A stretch of DNA of 64,000 nucleotides from Roseimicrobium sp. ORNL1 (GTDB lineage Bacteria > Verrucomicrobiota > Verrucomicrobiia > Verrucomicrobiales > Verrucomicrobiaceae). Location: the NCBI RefSeq assembly GCF_011044495.1, contig NZ_CP049143.1, forward strand, positions 3,100,001 to 3,164,000, given 5' to 3'. The notes below the pieces were generated by a model, which had not been told where the DNA came from, made no database searches, and worked only from the letters and a program-made list of their open reading frames with translations. Below, in pieces: positions 23,923-32,684 of the stretch. Every line of letters begins with the position of its first letter. Position 1 is the first letter of the stretch. A program made the position numbers and the translations under genes.

Positions 23923-25638
23923 ATGAATGCCGCACCGACTGCGTCTGTGATCCCGGCTCTGCGCTGGATGCGGGAATACCGGCGCGAGTGGCTGAAGCAG
24001 GATGTGCTCGCGGGTATCACCCTCGCAGCCTACCTGCTGCCAGCGGGCATTGGCGATGCTTCCCTGGCGAATCTCCCTCCGGAAGCCGGTCTGTACGCGT
24101 GCTTGTTCTCGGGACTGGTGTTCTGGTTGTTTTGCAGTTCCAGGCACACTGCCATCACGGTGACCTCGGCCATCTCGCTGCTGGTGGGCGCGTCTCTGGG
24201 GCCGATTGCAGGCGGTGATGTTTCACGATTCTCCGCACTGGCGGCATGCACGGCATTGATCGTGGCGACATTGGCGTTCCTTGGGTGGCTATTGAAAGCA
24301 GGCGCCTTTGTGCATTTTATCTCGGATCCGGTGATGATTGGGTTCAAGGCGGGGCTGTCGCTCTTCCTGGCATCCACGCAGTTGCCAAAGCTCTTCGGCT
24401 TCAAAGGCAGCCATGGTGATTTTTGGGAGCGTGCCGGTCACTTCTTCTCCCATCTCGGAGAGACGAACATGGCCGCGCTCACCATCGGCCTGCTTGCACT
24501 CGCGGCGATGGTGCTGGGGAAGATCTATCTCAAGCACAAGCCGGTGGCCCTCTTCGTCGTGATTGCCGGAATCATCGCCGCTTCGTTCTTCGGCCTGGAA
24601 GCCCGTGGCGTGAAGATGCTGGGCACCGTGCCGCAGGGATTGCCCATGCCGGGCTTGCCGCATGTTTCGTGGGACGAGGTGAACCAGTTGCTCCCTCTGG
24701 CCATGGCGTGCTTCATGATTGGGGCTGTGGAGACCGCTGCCATCGGTCGCATGTTTTGTGCGAAGCATGGCGGCCGCTTCGATGGCAACCAGGAGCTGCT
24801 CTCGCTGGCAGCGGCGAACCTTGCCGTGGGGTTGGGGCGTTCCTTTCCCGTCAGCGGTGGGATGTCGCAGTCACTGGTGAATGAGAGTGCCGGAGCGAAG
24901 ACGCCGCTCTCGGGATTCATCGCGGCGCTCATCATTCTTGTCATCACGCTCTTCCTTTCGGGGTTGCTGCATGATCTCCCACAGCCGGTGCTCGCGGCGA
25001 TTGTGCTCTTCGCTGTGGCGGGTCTCTTCAAGGTGGAGGCGCTGAAGCGGCTCTGGAAATACTACCGCGCCGAGTTTGTGGTGGCCCTTGCGGCAATGCT
25101 TGGTGTCTTGGGTTCCGGATTGCTGCGCGGTGTCATGATTGGTGCGGTGATTTCGCTCATTCAACTGCTCCGCCGCGCCTCACATCCGCACGTCGCCTTC
25201 CTCGGACGCATCCCCGGCACGCAAAGGTACTCCGATCTCGCCCGGCACAGCGGCAATGAAATCGTGGAAGGTGCCCTCATCTGCAGGCCGGAGTCAGCCC
25301 TGTACTATTTCAATATTGATCATGTACGTGACATGATCGTGAACAAGGCTCGAAGTCTGAGTCCCGCTCCGCGGCTCGTGCTGCTGGATCTCTCCGCGGC
25401 GCCCTATGTGGATCTCCAGGCGGCGCAGACTTTGATTTCCCTGCACAGCGAATTGGTGTCGCTGGGCTGTCAGTTCCAGATCGTGGAAGCTCGCGCGCCG
25501 GTCCGCGAGACGCTGCGTTTGGAAGGATTGGAGGAGAAGGTCGGGACAATCAACCGCTTCACTTCCGTGTCAGACGCCGTCGAGAAGTTTCTCTCAGTAC
25601 CCATTTCACACACAGGAACAAAACCAACCACCAACTAA
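23923..25638 (+). CDS. SulP-family anion transporter with STAS domain
   Basis: A 571-aa membrane protein with the SulP entry signature ('DVLAGITLAAYLLPAGIGDASLANLPPEAGLYA' ~26-58), about 11-12 helices and a cytosolic C-terminal STAS domain (~450-565, 'LVLLDLSAAPYVDLQAAQTLISLHSELVSLGCQF'). SulP proteins carry sulfate, bicarbonate or dicarboxylates; substrate unknown here. It starts 43 bp after the ppk2 stop. Confidence 0.88.
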   Translation: MNAAPTASVIPALRWMREYRREWLKQDVLAGITLAAYLLPAGIGDASLANLPPEAGLYACLFSGLVFWLFCSSRHTAITVTSAISLLVGASLGPIAGGDVSRFSALAACTALIVATLAFLGWLLKAGAFVHFISDPVMIGFKAGLSLFLASTQLPKLFGFKGSHGDFWERAGHFFSHLGETNMAALTIGLLALAAMVLGKIYLKHKPVALFVVIAGIIAASFFGLEARGVKMLGTVPQGLPMPGLPHVSWDEVNQLLPLAMACFMIGAVETAAIGRMFCAKHGGRFDGNQELLSLAAANLAVGLGRSFPVSGGMSQSLVNESAGAKTPLSGFIAALIILVITLFLSGLLHDLPQPVLAAIVLFAVAGLFKVEALKRLWKYYRAEFVVALAAMLGVLGSGLLRGVMIGAVISLIQLLRRASHPHVAFLGRIPGTQRYSDLARHSGNEIVEGALICRPESALYYFNIDHVRDMIVNKARSLSPAPRLVLLDLSAAPYVDLQAAQTLISLHSELVSLGCQFQIVEARAPVRETLRLEGLEEKVGTINRFTSVSDAVEKFLSVPISHTGTKPTTN

Positions 25639-25649
25639 TCCCTAGTAAC

Positions 25650-26030
25650 ATGGCCACTCTTACCAACGATTACCAGAACTGCGAACTGCTCAACCTCAAG
25701 TACGGCTCCGGCGGCCGCGGACCCTTCATCATCAGGCAGGAGGGGACACCTCCTGGCAGCGTGACCTTCCAACCAGAGCGTTTCCTCTTGAGGAAGGATG
25801 GCACCTGGGTGATCAACCTCGCTGTCTTCCCCTTGTCGGAAAAGGACAAGGAACAATTTCTTTTTGAAAGCTCGGCGGAAGCCATGCAACTCCTCGCGGA
25901 GCTGAGAGGCGAGCCGACGGTGGAAGCCTCGCTGCCTTCGGGCACCTCGGTGGAGCAATTGAAGGCATCAGCGCAATCGACCATCTCCGGCCTCTGGGCG
26001 CGCATGCAAAATGCAAAACGTGAGGACTGA
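25650..26030 (+). CDS. Hypothetical protein, 126 aa
   Basis: A soluble protein with no signal peptide. The N-terminal half is beta-rich ('FIIRQEGTPPGSVTFQPERFLLRKDGTWVINLAVFPL'), the C-terminal half helical and Ala/Ser-rich. It starts 11 bp after the SulP stop, so it is probably in the same transcript. A small GCGCC-TTCG-GGCGT hairpin follows the stop. I do not recognise the family. Confidence 0.7.
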   Translation: MATLTNDYQNCELLNLKYGSGGRGPFIIRQEGTPPGSVTFQPERFLLRKDGTWVINLAVFPLSEKDKEQFLFESSAEAMQLLAELRGEPTVEASLPSGTSVEQLKASAQSTISGLWARMQNAKRED

Positions 26031-26114
26031 TGCGCCTTCGGGCGTCATTGCGTCCGCCTAAACTTTTGCTTTTGAAGCTGGCTTTTGACAGCCGGATTGC
26101 TAATCCATGTCTGG

Positions 26115-29100
26115 ATGCGACGGCTCGTCAGCCTTCTGAAGGACACGGCGCTTCTGCATGTGTATGCAGCAGCAGCGCTGGTGGGTGAGTCGTCCCATGC
26201 CCAGGAGGTGGCGTCGTCGCCTCCGGCCACGGTTCAGGCTCCCAGCGAGTGGGTGTCCCGCAACTGGCAGACGGATGACGGCCTTCCCCAGAATACCATC
26301 AATGCCCTGTGGCAAACTCGGGATGGATTCCTTTGGGTGGGAACCAACGGTGGTCTCGCGCGGTTCGACGGGCTGCACTTCCGGAACTTTGGATTGCAGG
26401 ATGGGCTTCGAGCGGTGCTGATCACTTCAATCGCGGAGACCACGGATGGCGGGCTGTGGGTGGGTACCTCAGGCGGCGGCGTGAGCCGCTGGGAGAAGGG
26501 CCGCTTTGTCACCTATGGCAAGGGTGAAGGATTTCCTGAAACGTCGGACGTGCTCTGCATGGCGCCTGACAAGGATGGCTCCCTGTGGCTTGGGACGACC
26601 CAAGGGTTGGTGCATTGGAGTGAAGGGAAGTTTGTCCGAATCGGTGATGCCTACGGTCTCCCGGAGAAGCAAGTTCGCGCCCTCACCCTGGATTCGGAAG
26701 GCGGACTCTGGGTTTCCGTCATTGGGGATGGTGTGTACTTGGGAAAGGGTGGCAAATTCACACGCGAGTCCGCACCCGGTCCGGTGACGGGGGATTGCTA
26801 CAGTCTCATGACACACCGTGATGGCTCGGTCTGGGCTGGGGCAGGGAATGGCAAACTCTGGAAACGAAAAGGGGGCAGGTGGCAAGAATTCGGTCCTGCC
26901 TCGGGACTTCCCTGGTCGAGCTTCGCTTCACTCGCGGAAGGCGTAGATGGCAGCGTGTGGATCACCGTTGACGACGAAGGGTTGTATCGCAGCGAGGGTG
27001 AGCGCTTCGTGAAAGTTACCTGGAACCAAGGTAGCTCAGGCGGGGGTTCGCGCCGCGTGATCGTAGATCGGACCGGCTGCATCTGGCTTGGCGTTGCTTC
27101 AGGTGGACTTACACGGCTGTCGCACCGCGTGCTGCACTACTGGAGCGCCGGAGATGAAGGAAAGCCCATGTCCGTGTCGACGATTGCCGAGGGGGCGGAT
27201 GGTGCGTGGTGGGTGGGGATGGGCAACACCGGTCTACACCGATTCGAAAACGGAAAGTTCACCGAGGTCACCGCACCTTACCTGAAGCGTATCTCTCCCA
27301 AATTTTACTGCGGAGCCATCGGTGCGGACGGCAGCGTCTGGATGGCGGGTGAGCAGTTTCTTCATCGATTTGTTTCGGGTCAGCCGGTGCAGACGTTCAT
27401 GGAGCCGCCGATCCGTGGCGAGGCAATCCGCGCGATGTGTGTGGACGGCGACACGCTCTGGCTGGGCACCTACTATTCGACGCTTCTGAAGTACGCTGAT
27501 GGAAAGGTGGAGACAGCAGCGCCCGCGGGATCCTTCTCCGGAGGCATCACCAGTCTGGCGCTGGAAGCACCTGGTGTTTTGTGGATTGGCAGCTCGGGTG
27601 GACTGCATCGCTGGGAGAAGGGCGAGACCCGTGTCTGGGGCACCAAGGATGGACTGCTGACCCAGAGTGTGCGCTCACTGTACCGTCAGCCGGATGGCAC
27701 ACTCTGGATAGGCACGCTCGGAGGCGGCCTCGCGCGTATGAAGGATGGCCGCATTTCCAACTACACCACACGCGAAGGCCTCATCGATGACATCATCTCA
27801 CAAGTCATCGCAGATGACGCCGGCAACCTCTGGCTGGGGTGCAATCACGGCATCATGCGCATTGAATTGAGCGCGTTTGATGCCGTGTCCCGCGGAGAGA
27901 TTCGGGAACTGCATCCCATCATCTTCGGGAAAAATGAGGGCATGCTGAAGGCACAATGCACCGGGGGACATTCGCCTACGGTGATGCGGACTCGAAATGG
28001 CAGGCTGCTTTTCCCGACCACGGGCGGCGTGGTGGAAATCGACCCGCAACAACTGCAGGGCAGCACCATGGATGCACCGGAGGCAGACATCGAAAGCATT
28101 TCGGTGAATGGGCGTGAGATGGCGCCGGGCGTACGCGTGGTGATTCCGCCAGGACCACACCATCTGGAGGTGAAATACACCGCGCCTGCCCTGGGCGGAG
28201 GCGAGTGGGTCCGCTTCCGCCATCGCATTGAAGGGCTCGACAAAGACTGGGTGGCAGGCAGCAGCCGCAGACGTGTGTCTTATGATGGCCTGCCGCCAGG
28301 TCGCTACGTCTTCCGCGTAGCAGCATCTGATGACCGCGGAAACTGGAGCGAACAGGATGCGAAGTTCGCTTTTCTTGTGCGGCCGTTCTTCTGGCAGACC
28401 CTCTGGTTTCGCGGGGTAGCCATGTTTGTGTTGGTCGGGGCGGCAGGATTTGCCGTTTGGTGGCAGACACACTCCCGGCATCGCCGCCAGCTTGCGGAGT
28501 TGGAACGTGCGAGGCAGCAGCACGCCGAGCTGGCCCATGCCAGTCGTGTCTCGTTGCTGGGCGAGCTGTCCGCATCGCTGGCACACGAGTTGAAGCAACC
28601 GCTCACCAGCATCCTGAGTAATGCGCAGGCGGCACTGCGATTCCTGAATCATCCGGAGATCGATGTGGAAGAGGTCCGCAGCAGCCTGCATGACATCGCG
28701 GATGCGGACCGCCGGGCGAATGAAATCATCGAGCGCATGCGAGCCATGATCAAGAAGGGGGAGTCGGACATGGAACTGCGCGATATCAACGCAGACATCC
28801 ACCATGCGCTCCTGCTGATACACAGTGACCTCGTGGTGCGAAATGTCGACGTGTCCACCACACTGTCTCCCGAGCTGCCCATGGTGGGTGCGGACCACAT
28901 CCAGCTCCAGCAGGTGCTCATTAATCTCATCATCAATGGCTGCGATGCGATGAGCGACTCGCCGCCGGACAAGCGGCAACTCACCGTCGAAACGAAGCGC
29001 GAGGGAGCGGACATGATCCGTGTCTCTGTTTCAGACCGCGGCACCGGCATCACCCCGGAGGTGCTGGAGCAGATTTTTATGCCCTTCTACTCTACCAAGA

Positions 29101-29294
29101 AGCATGGTCTGGGTATGGGGCTCTCCATTTGCCGGGCCATCATCCGCGCGCATGGCGGTCAGCTTTGGGCGGAGAATGGATCGGAGGGCGGCGCCGTGTT
29201 TCATTTCACCCTGCACACGAACCGCAGCGCCATCGCGAAGGGCCATCACCTTACGCATGGAGAATCTCCAGACGCAGCAAAGAGCAGGGGATAG
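26115..29294 (+). CDS. Orphan histidine kinase with two-component propeller sensor domain
   Basis: A 1059-aa kinase. The ATG at 26115 starts a signal/anchor segment; the longer frame begins at a TTG. Residues ~45-600 carry repeated Reg_prop blades of the type 'G-x-L-W-V-G-T-x-G-G-G-V-x-R', forming periplasmic propellers. A Y_Y_Y domain (~680-755), one helix (~760-780) and a kinase core follow, with H~822 in 'LSASLAHELKQPL' and 'GLGMGLSICRAII'. Such sensors are typical of carbohydrate sensing in Bacteroidetes, but there the kinase is usually a hybrid. Here no receiver or DNA-binding domain follows and no regulator gene is adjacent. The H-box is very close to that of the kinase at 11013-12719. 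Confidence 0.92.
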   Translation: MRRLVSLLKDTALLHVYAAAALVGESSHAQEVASSPPATVQAPSEWVSRNWQTDDGLPQNTINALWQTRDGFLWVGTNGGLARFDGLHFRNFGLQDGLRAVLITSIAETTDGGLWVGTSGGGVSRWEKGRFVTYGKGEGFPETSDVLCMAPDKDGSLWLGTTQGLVHWSEGKFVRIGDAYGLPEKQVRALTLDSEGGLWVSVIGDGVYLGKGGKFTRESAPGPVTGDCYSLMTHRDGSVWAGAGNGKLWKRKGGRWQEFGPASGLPWSSFASLAEGVDGSVWITVDDEGLYRSEGERFVKVTWNQGSSGGGSRRVIVDRTGCIWLGVASGGLTRLSHRVLHYWSAGDEGKPMSVSTIAEGADGAWWVGMGNTGLHRFENGKFTEVTAPYLKRISPKFYCGAIGADGSVWMAGEQFLHRFVSGQPVQTFMEPPIRGEAIRAMCVDGDTLWLGTYYSTLLKYADGKVETAAPAGSFSGGITSLALEAPGVLWIGSSGGLHRWEKGETRVWGTKDGLLTQSVRSLYRQPDGTLWIGTLGGGLARMKDGRISNYTTREGLIDDIISQVIADDAGNLWLGCNHGIMRIELSAFDAVSRGEIRELHPIIFGKNEGMLKAQCTGGHSPTVMRTRNGRLLFPTTGGVVEIDPQQLQGSTMDAPEADIESISVNGREMAPGVRVVIPPGPHHLEVKYTAPALGGGEWVRFRHRIEGLDKDWVAGSSRRRVSYDGLPPGRYVFRVAASDDRGNWSEQDAKFAFLVRPFFWQTLWFRGVAMFVLVGAAGFAVWWQTHSRHRRQLAELERARQQHAELAHASRVSLLGELSASLAHELKQPLTSILSNAQAALRFLNHPEIDVEEVRSSLHDIADADRRANEIIERMRAMIKKGESDMELRDINADIHHALLLIHSDLVVRNVDVSTTLSPELPMVGADHIQLQQVLINLIINGCDAMSDSPPDKRQLTVETKREGADMIRVSVSDRGTGITPEVLEQIFMPFYSTKKHGLGMGLSICRAIIRAHGGQLWAENGSEGGAVFHFTLHTNRSAIAKGHHLTHGESPDAAKSRG

Positions 29295-29374
29295 CAAACC
29301 GTGACTGGTACGGTGACCCGCTTCGTTTCGTGAAGGTTCATTCACAAGGCCGTGCGGATGGACAATGGTGACGA

Positions 29375-29393
29375 TGAGACCATGGTCCTATAG
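29375..29393 (+). promoter_or_regulatory. Operator site 7
   Basis: TGAGACCATGGTCCTATAG, 55 bp before the SnoaL-like gene at 29449 and 80 bp after the orphan kinase stop. The central dinucleotide is AT, as in published StyR-type boxes. It may also serve the following genes up to pfk. Confidence 0.65.
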
Positions 29394-29448
29394 ACGATAA
29401 TGGTAGGGCTGCGCACTCTGGTAAAAGCAACAGATCTGCATTGCGGCC

Positions 29449-30360
29449 ATGAAAGCGTTCCTCATTCCTGCCGTCGTCGTCATCGCGCTCACGAGCGCAT
29501 CCTTTTCCCAGACGGCGCCGGACACGCCCCCTGAGAAAGAAGCTGTCAAAGAAGCTGTCCTCGCCAATGACCGTGCCTTCGAAGCCGCCTATGCAAAGGG
29601 CGATGTGAAGGCGCTCGCGGGCTTCTTTGCTGAAGATGCGGAGTACACCACGGAGGACGGGGAGCAGTTGGTGGGCAGTGCGTCCATTGAAGAAAGCATG
29701 CGTCAGGCCTTCAATGTGGACAAGGGCGCGAAGCTGACCATCACCCCCGACACCGTGCGGGTGCTCACACCGGAGGTGGTGGTGGAAAAAGGTTCCACCT
29801 CTGTCACGACCAAAGATGGGGAAACGAGCGGTGCGCTCTATACCGCCATCCATGTGAAGAAGGATGGCAAGTGGAAGATCAGCCAGTTGATTGAAACGCC
29901 GTTGCCGGAGGTCACGCCGCAGGAAAGGCTGAAGGAAATAAGCTGGCTGATCGGCTCCTGGCAGGATGTGGACAAATCCACGGCGCTGACCGTAAAGAGC
30001 GAGTTCAAGTGGGCGACCGGGGGGAACTTTATTGTGCGGAATGTCGATGTGAAAAACGGCGAGGAGCAAATGCTGGAAGGCTGGCAGGTCATTGGCTGGG
30101 ATCCGGTGGAGGAACGCATCCGCTCGTGGACCTTCGACAGTGAAGGCGGCTATGCGGACGCCTATTGGACCCGTGAGGGGAATCGCTGGCTCATCCGTGA
30201 GTCGGGAGTGAATCCGGACGGAGGCAGGACGACTGCGGAGAACACCATCACGAAGCTGAGTGATAGCCGTTTCTCCTGGGAATCTGGCAACCGCACCCTG
30301 AATGGTGAGCCGCAGCCCAGTGTGGAGCGCATTGAAGTGATGAAGGCGAAAGGAGACTAA
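29449..30360 (+). CDS. Secreted SnoaL/DUF4440-like protein
   Basis: A 303-aa protein with a signal peptide (~1-20, 'ALTSASFSQ'). A SnoaL-like cone domain (~35-155: 'ANDRAFEAAYAKGDVKALAGFFAEDAEYTTEDGE', ending 'HVKKDGKWKISQLIE') is followed by a second beta-rich lipocalin-like part (~165-295, 'WLIGSWQDVDKS'). The first half is close to YybH/SgcJ-type proteins of unknown reaction. It ends 3 bp before the next gene, so the two are probably one transcript under operator site 7. Confidence 0.78.
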   Translation: MKAFLIPAVVVIALTSASFSQTAPDTPPEKEAVKEAVLANDRAFEAAYAKGDVKALAGFFAEDAEYTTEDGEQLVGSASIEESMRQAFNVDKGAKLTITPDTVRVLTPEVVVEKGSTSVTTKDGETSGALYTAIHVKKDGKWKISQLIETPLPEVTPQERLKEISWLIGSWQDVDKSTALTVKSEFKWATGGNFIVRNVDVKNGEEQMLEGWQVIGWDPVEERIRSWTFDSEGGYADAYWTREGNRWLIRESGVNPDGGRTTAENTITKLSDSRFSWESGNRTLNGEPQPSVERIEVMKAKGD

Positions 30361-30363
30361 GCC

Positions 30364-32583
30364 ATGCACTCAAGATTGACCAAACTGCTGGCCGTGATGG
30401 CGGCACTGGCTGTCCTCTTTGACGGTGTGCTGCTGCTGGCTCGCGGCGGTGGTCGCGGAGGCGGTGGAGGCGGAGGAAGAGGGGGCGGTGGTGGAGGTGG
30501 GCGTTCTAGTGGCAGCTTCTCACGTCCATCCGGCGGTGGGGGCAGCAGCTATTCGCGCCCCTCGGGTGGTAGCAGCTATTCACGCCCTTCAGGAGGCAGC
30601 AGCTACTCGAGACCTTCGGGTGGTAGCAGCTCACGACCCTCTGGCGGCAGTGGGAGTTATTCGCGTCCCTCGGGTGGAGGGAGTTATTCGAAGCCGTCCG
30701 GCGGGGGCAGTTCATCAAGACCTTCCACTGGCAATGTGGCATCCCGTCCCTCGCAAACGCCATCCAAGCCTTCGACCGGCGGTGGAAGAGTGCCGACGAA
30801 ACCGGCGACCAAGCCTGCGACCAAGCCTTCTGGTGGAACTGGCTCCATTGCGAATGGCAGTGCTTCGCAGCTTCCTTCCACGTCGCGTCCCAGCGGAGGG
30901 GCTAGCGGCTCTCGTCCTTCGCAGTTGCCATCGAAGCCAAGCACAGGAGCGGGTTCTGGATCGGGTGTTGCCTCGGGAGGAAAGCCTTCACAACTGCCCT
31001 CGCAGCCGGGTGGTGGCACGACTCGTCCGGGGGGAGGAACAGGACCTTCCACTCTTCCTTCCAAGCCAGGAACAGGGGCGGGCATCGCCGATGGTTCACG
31101 ACCATCCCAATTGCCTGCCGGTGGAACGCGTCCCGGTCAACCCGGCGGAGCGGATCGTCCATCTCAATTACCTGCGGGAGGAACACGGCCCGGACAACCG
31201 GGGAGCGTGGATCGCCCCTCTCAACTGCCCTCCAAGCCTGGCACGGGCTCGGGTATTGCCTCTGGTGGCAAACCCGCACAGCGGCCCAGCAGGGATGACG
31301 TGGGCAAGTTCCTCGGTATGGCAGGAGCTGGCGCGATTGGTGGCGCTGCCATCTCTCAACTGCCTGCCGGTGGAGAAAGGCCCGGCATTGGCGATCGCCC
31401 GCACGCAGGCCAGCTTCCGGCAGATCGTCCTGGCATTGCTGGCGGCGAGAGGCCCAGCCAGCTTCCCTCCAAGCCTGTGCGACCGGAGGACAGGCCCAAC
31501 TGGGGAGATTGGTCAAACAACCGCGGCGAGGGGTGGCATGATCGGGTCGACAACCGTCACAACTCCTGGAACACCTGGCAGCAGAATAATCAGGTAAACA
31601 TCAACAATTTCCAGGGCAACCGTGACCAGCGCTGGAACAACCTTGAAAATGCCCGCAACGACCGCCAGGACTGGCGTAATCAAAATCGCGAGGACTGGCA
31701 GGACCACCGCAAGGACATGTGGGACTACCGCTATGATCGGCGTGATGAGGTCTGGGACAATGCACGTGACTGGCATGATGATGTCTTCGACGACCACTGG
31801 TGGGGTCACTGCGGCTGGCTTGGCCACGGCGTCTATCACGGCTTCGGGCACTATCACGTGAATCCCTGGTGGTGGTGGAGGCCCTGTACCTGGGGCACGC
31901 TGGGTGGATGGCTTTATTCCTCACCGCCTGCACCCGTGTATCCGGACTATGGCATGACGGTCATCTACGAGGATAACACAGAGACGGTCTACGTGGATAA
32001 CAAGCCCGTCCCTGTGGAGCAATACACTGGCCCGATCGTGGAGGTCGCAGCAACCAAGGAGCAATCACCACCGCCGGTGCCGCCTGAAGAAGGCAAGCCA
32101 GAAGAATGGATGCCGCTCGGTGTCTTCGCCCTTGTCCAGGAGGAGAAGGGTTCGCCGAACATGTTCATGCAGATCTCGATCAACAAGGACGGCGCGATCA
32201 CCGGAGGCTATCAAAACACCATTACCGGCGATGAGCGTCCCATCACGGGACAATTGGACAAGGCGAGCCAGATTGCCGCGTGGCGCATTGGAGACAATCG
32301 TGACACGATTTGCACCACCAGCATTGGCAACCTCACCCAGGATGTCTGCACTGTAGCGCTCCATTTCAACCAAGCTGAGCGTACTGAGTCGTGGCTGCTG
32401 GTGCGTATGCCCGAGCCCGCCGCCGAAGGGCAGGATAAGAAGATTCCCCAAGGCACGCGCACTCCGCCGCCCCAGGTCTCTGCAGTCGCTTCGGCAGGAA
32501 CGACAACTCCTGCGACGGCGCCCCCGCCGACATCGCCTGCTCCGGCAGGAACGCCAGCAGCGCCGCCGGCCCCTCAGAAGTAA
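30364..32583 (+). CDS. Low-complexity Gly/Ser/Pro-rich surface protein with aromatic WD-rich middle
   Basis: A 739-aa protein. A hydrophobic N-terminus (~5-26) precedes a Gly/Arg run, then repeated Ser-Tyr-Ser-Arg-Pro-Ser-Gly-Gly units and Pro-Ser-Gln-Leu-Pro repeats to ~375. The middle (~378-500) is very rich in Trp, Asp, Asn and Arg ('RQDWRNQNREDWQDHRKDMW'), followed by 'GHGVYHGFGHYHVNPWWWW'. The C-terminal part (~515-690) is ordered ('VIYEDNTETVYVDNKPVPVEQYTGPI') and resembles proteins loosely named mu-protocadherin in planctomycetes and verrucomicrobia. A cell-surface or periplasmic role is likely; function unknown. Confidence 0.8.
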   Translation: MHSRLTKLLAVMAALAVLFDGVLLLARGGGRGGGGGGGRGGGGGGGRSSGSFSRPSGGGGSSYSRPSGGSSYSRPSGGSSYSRPSGGSSSRPSGGSGSYSRPSGGGSYSKPSGGGSSSRPSTGNVASRPSQTPSKPSTGGGRVPTKPATKPATKPSGGTGSIANGSASQLPSTSRPSGGASGSRPSQLPSKPSTGAGSGSGVASGGKPSQLPSQPGGGTTRPGGGTGPSTLPSKPGTGAGIADGSRPSQLPAGGTRPGQPGGADRPSQLPAGGTRPGQPGSVDRPSQLPSKPGTGSGIASGGKPAQRPSRDDVGKFLGMAGAGAIGGAAISQLPAGGERPGIGDRPHAGQLPADRPGIAGGERPSQLPSKPVRPEDRPNWGDWSNNRGEGWHDRVDNRHNSWNTWQQNNQVNINNFQGNRDQRWNNLENARNDRQDWRNQNREDWQDHRKDMWDYRYDRRDEVWDNARDWHDDVFDDHWWGHCGWLGHGVYHGFGHYHVNPWWWWRPCTWGTLGGWLYSSPPAPVYPDYGMTVIYEDNTETVYVDNKPVPVEQYTGPIVEVAATKEQSPPPVPPEEGKPEEWMPLGVFALVQEEKGSPNMFMQISINKDGAITGGYQNTITGDERPITGQLDKASQIAAWRIGDNRDTICTTSIGNLTQDVCTVALHFNQAERTESWLLVRMPEPAAEGQDKKIPQGTRTPPPQVSAVASAGTTTPATAPPPTSPAPAGTPAAPPAPQK
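30520..31260 (+). repeat. Degenerate in-frame tandem repeats coding Ser/Gly/Pro motifs
   Basis: Inside the low-complexity gene, units of ~24-27 bp encode (Ser)-Tyr-Ser-Arg-Pro-Ser-Gly-Gly. They are followed by units encoding Arg-Pro-Ser-Gln-Leu-Pro, repeated with synonymous changes. Such coding repeats can change in copy number between strains. Confidence 0.7.
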
Positions 32584-32596
32584 TATCTCACGCAAG

Positions 32597-32633
32597 CGCC
32601 ATGCTCTGGAGTTCACCCCTCGTGAGCATGGCG
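32597..32633. terminator. 10-bp hairpin after the low-complexity gene
   Basis: CGCCATGCTC (32597-32606) and GAGCATGGCG (32624-32633) form a perfect 10-bp stem with a 17-nt loop in the 101-bp gap before pckA. There is no T-run, so it may be a weak terminator or an mRNA-end structure rather than a full stop. Confidence 0.4.
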
Positions 32634-32684
32634 TGAAAGAGATGAACCTCACATCATCAAACACCGCTCCCTCTACTATCTCCC

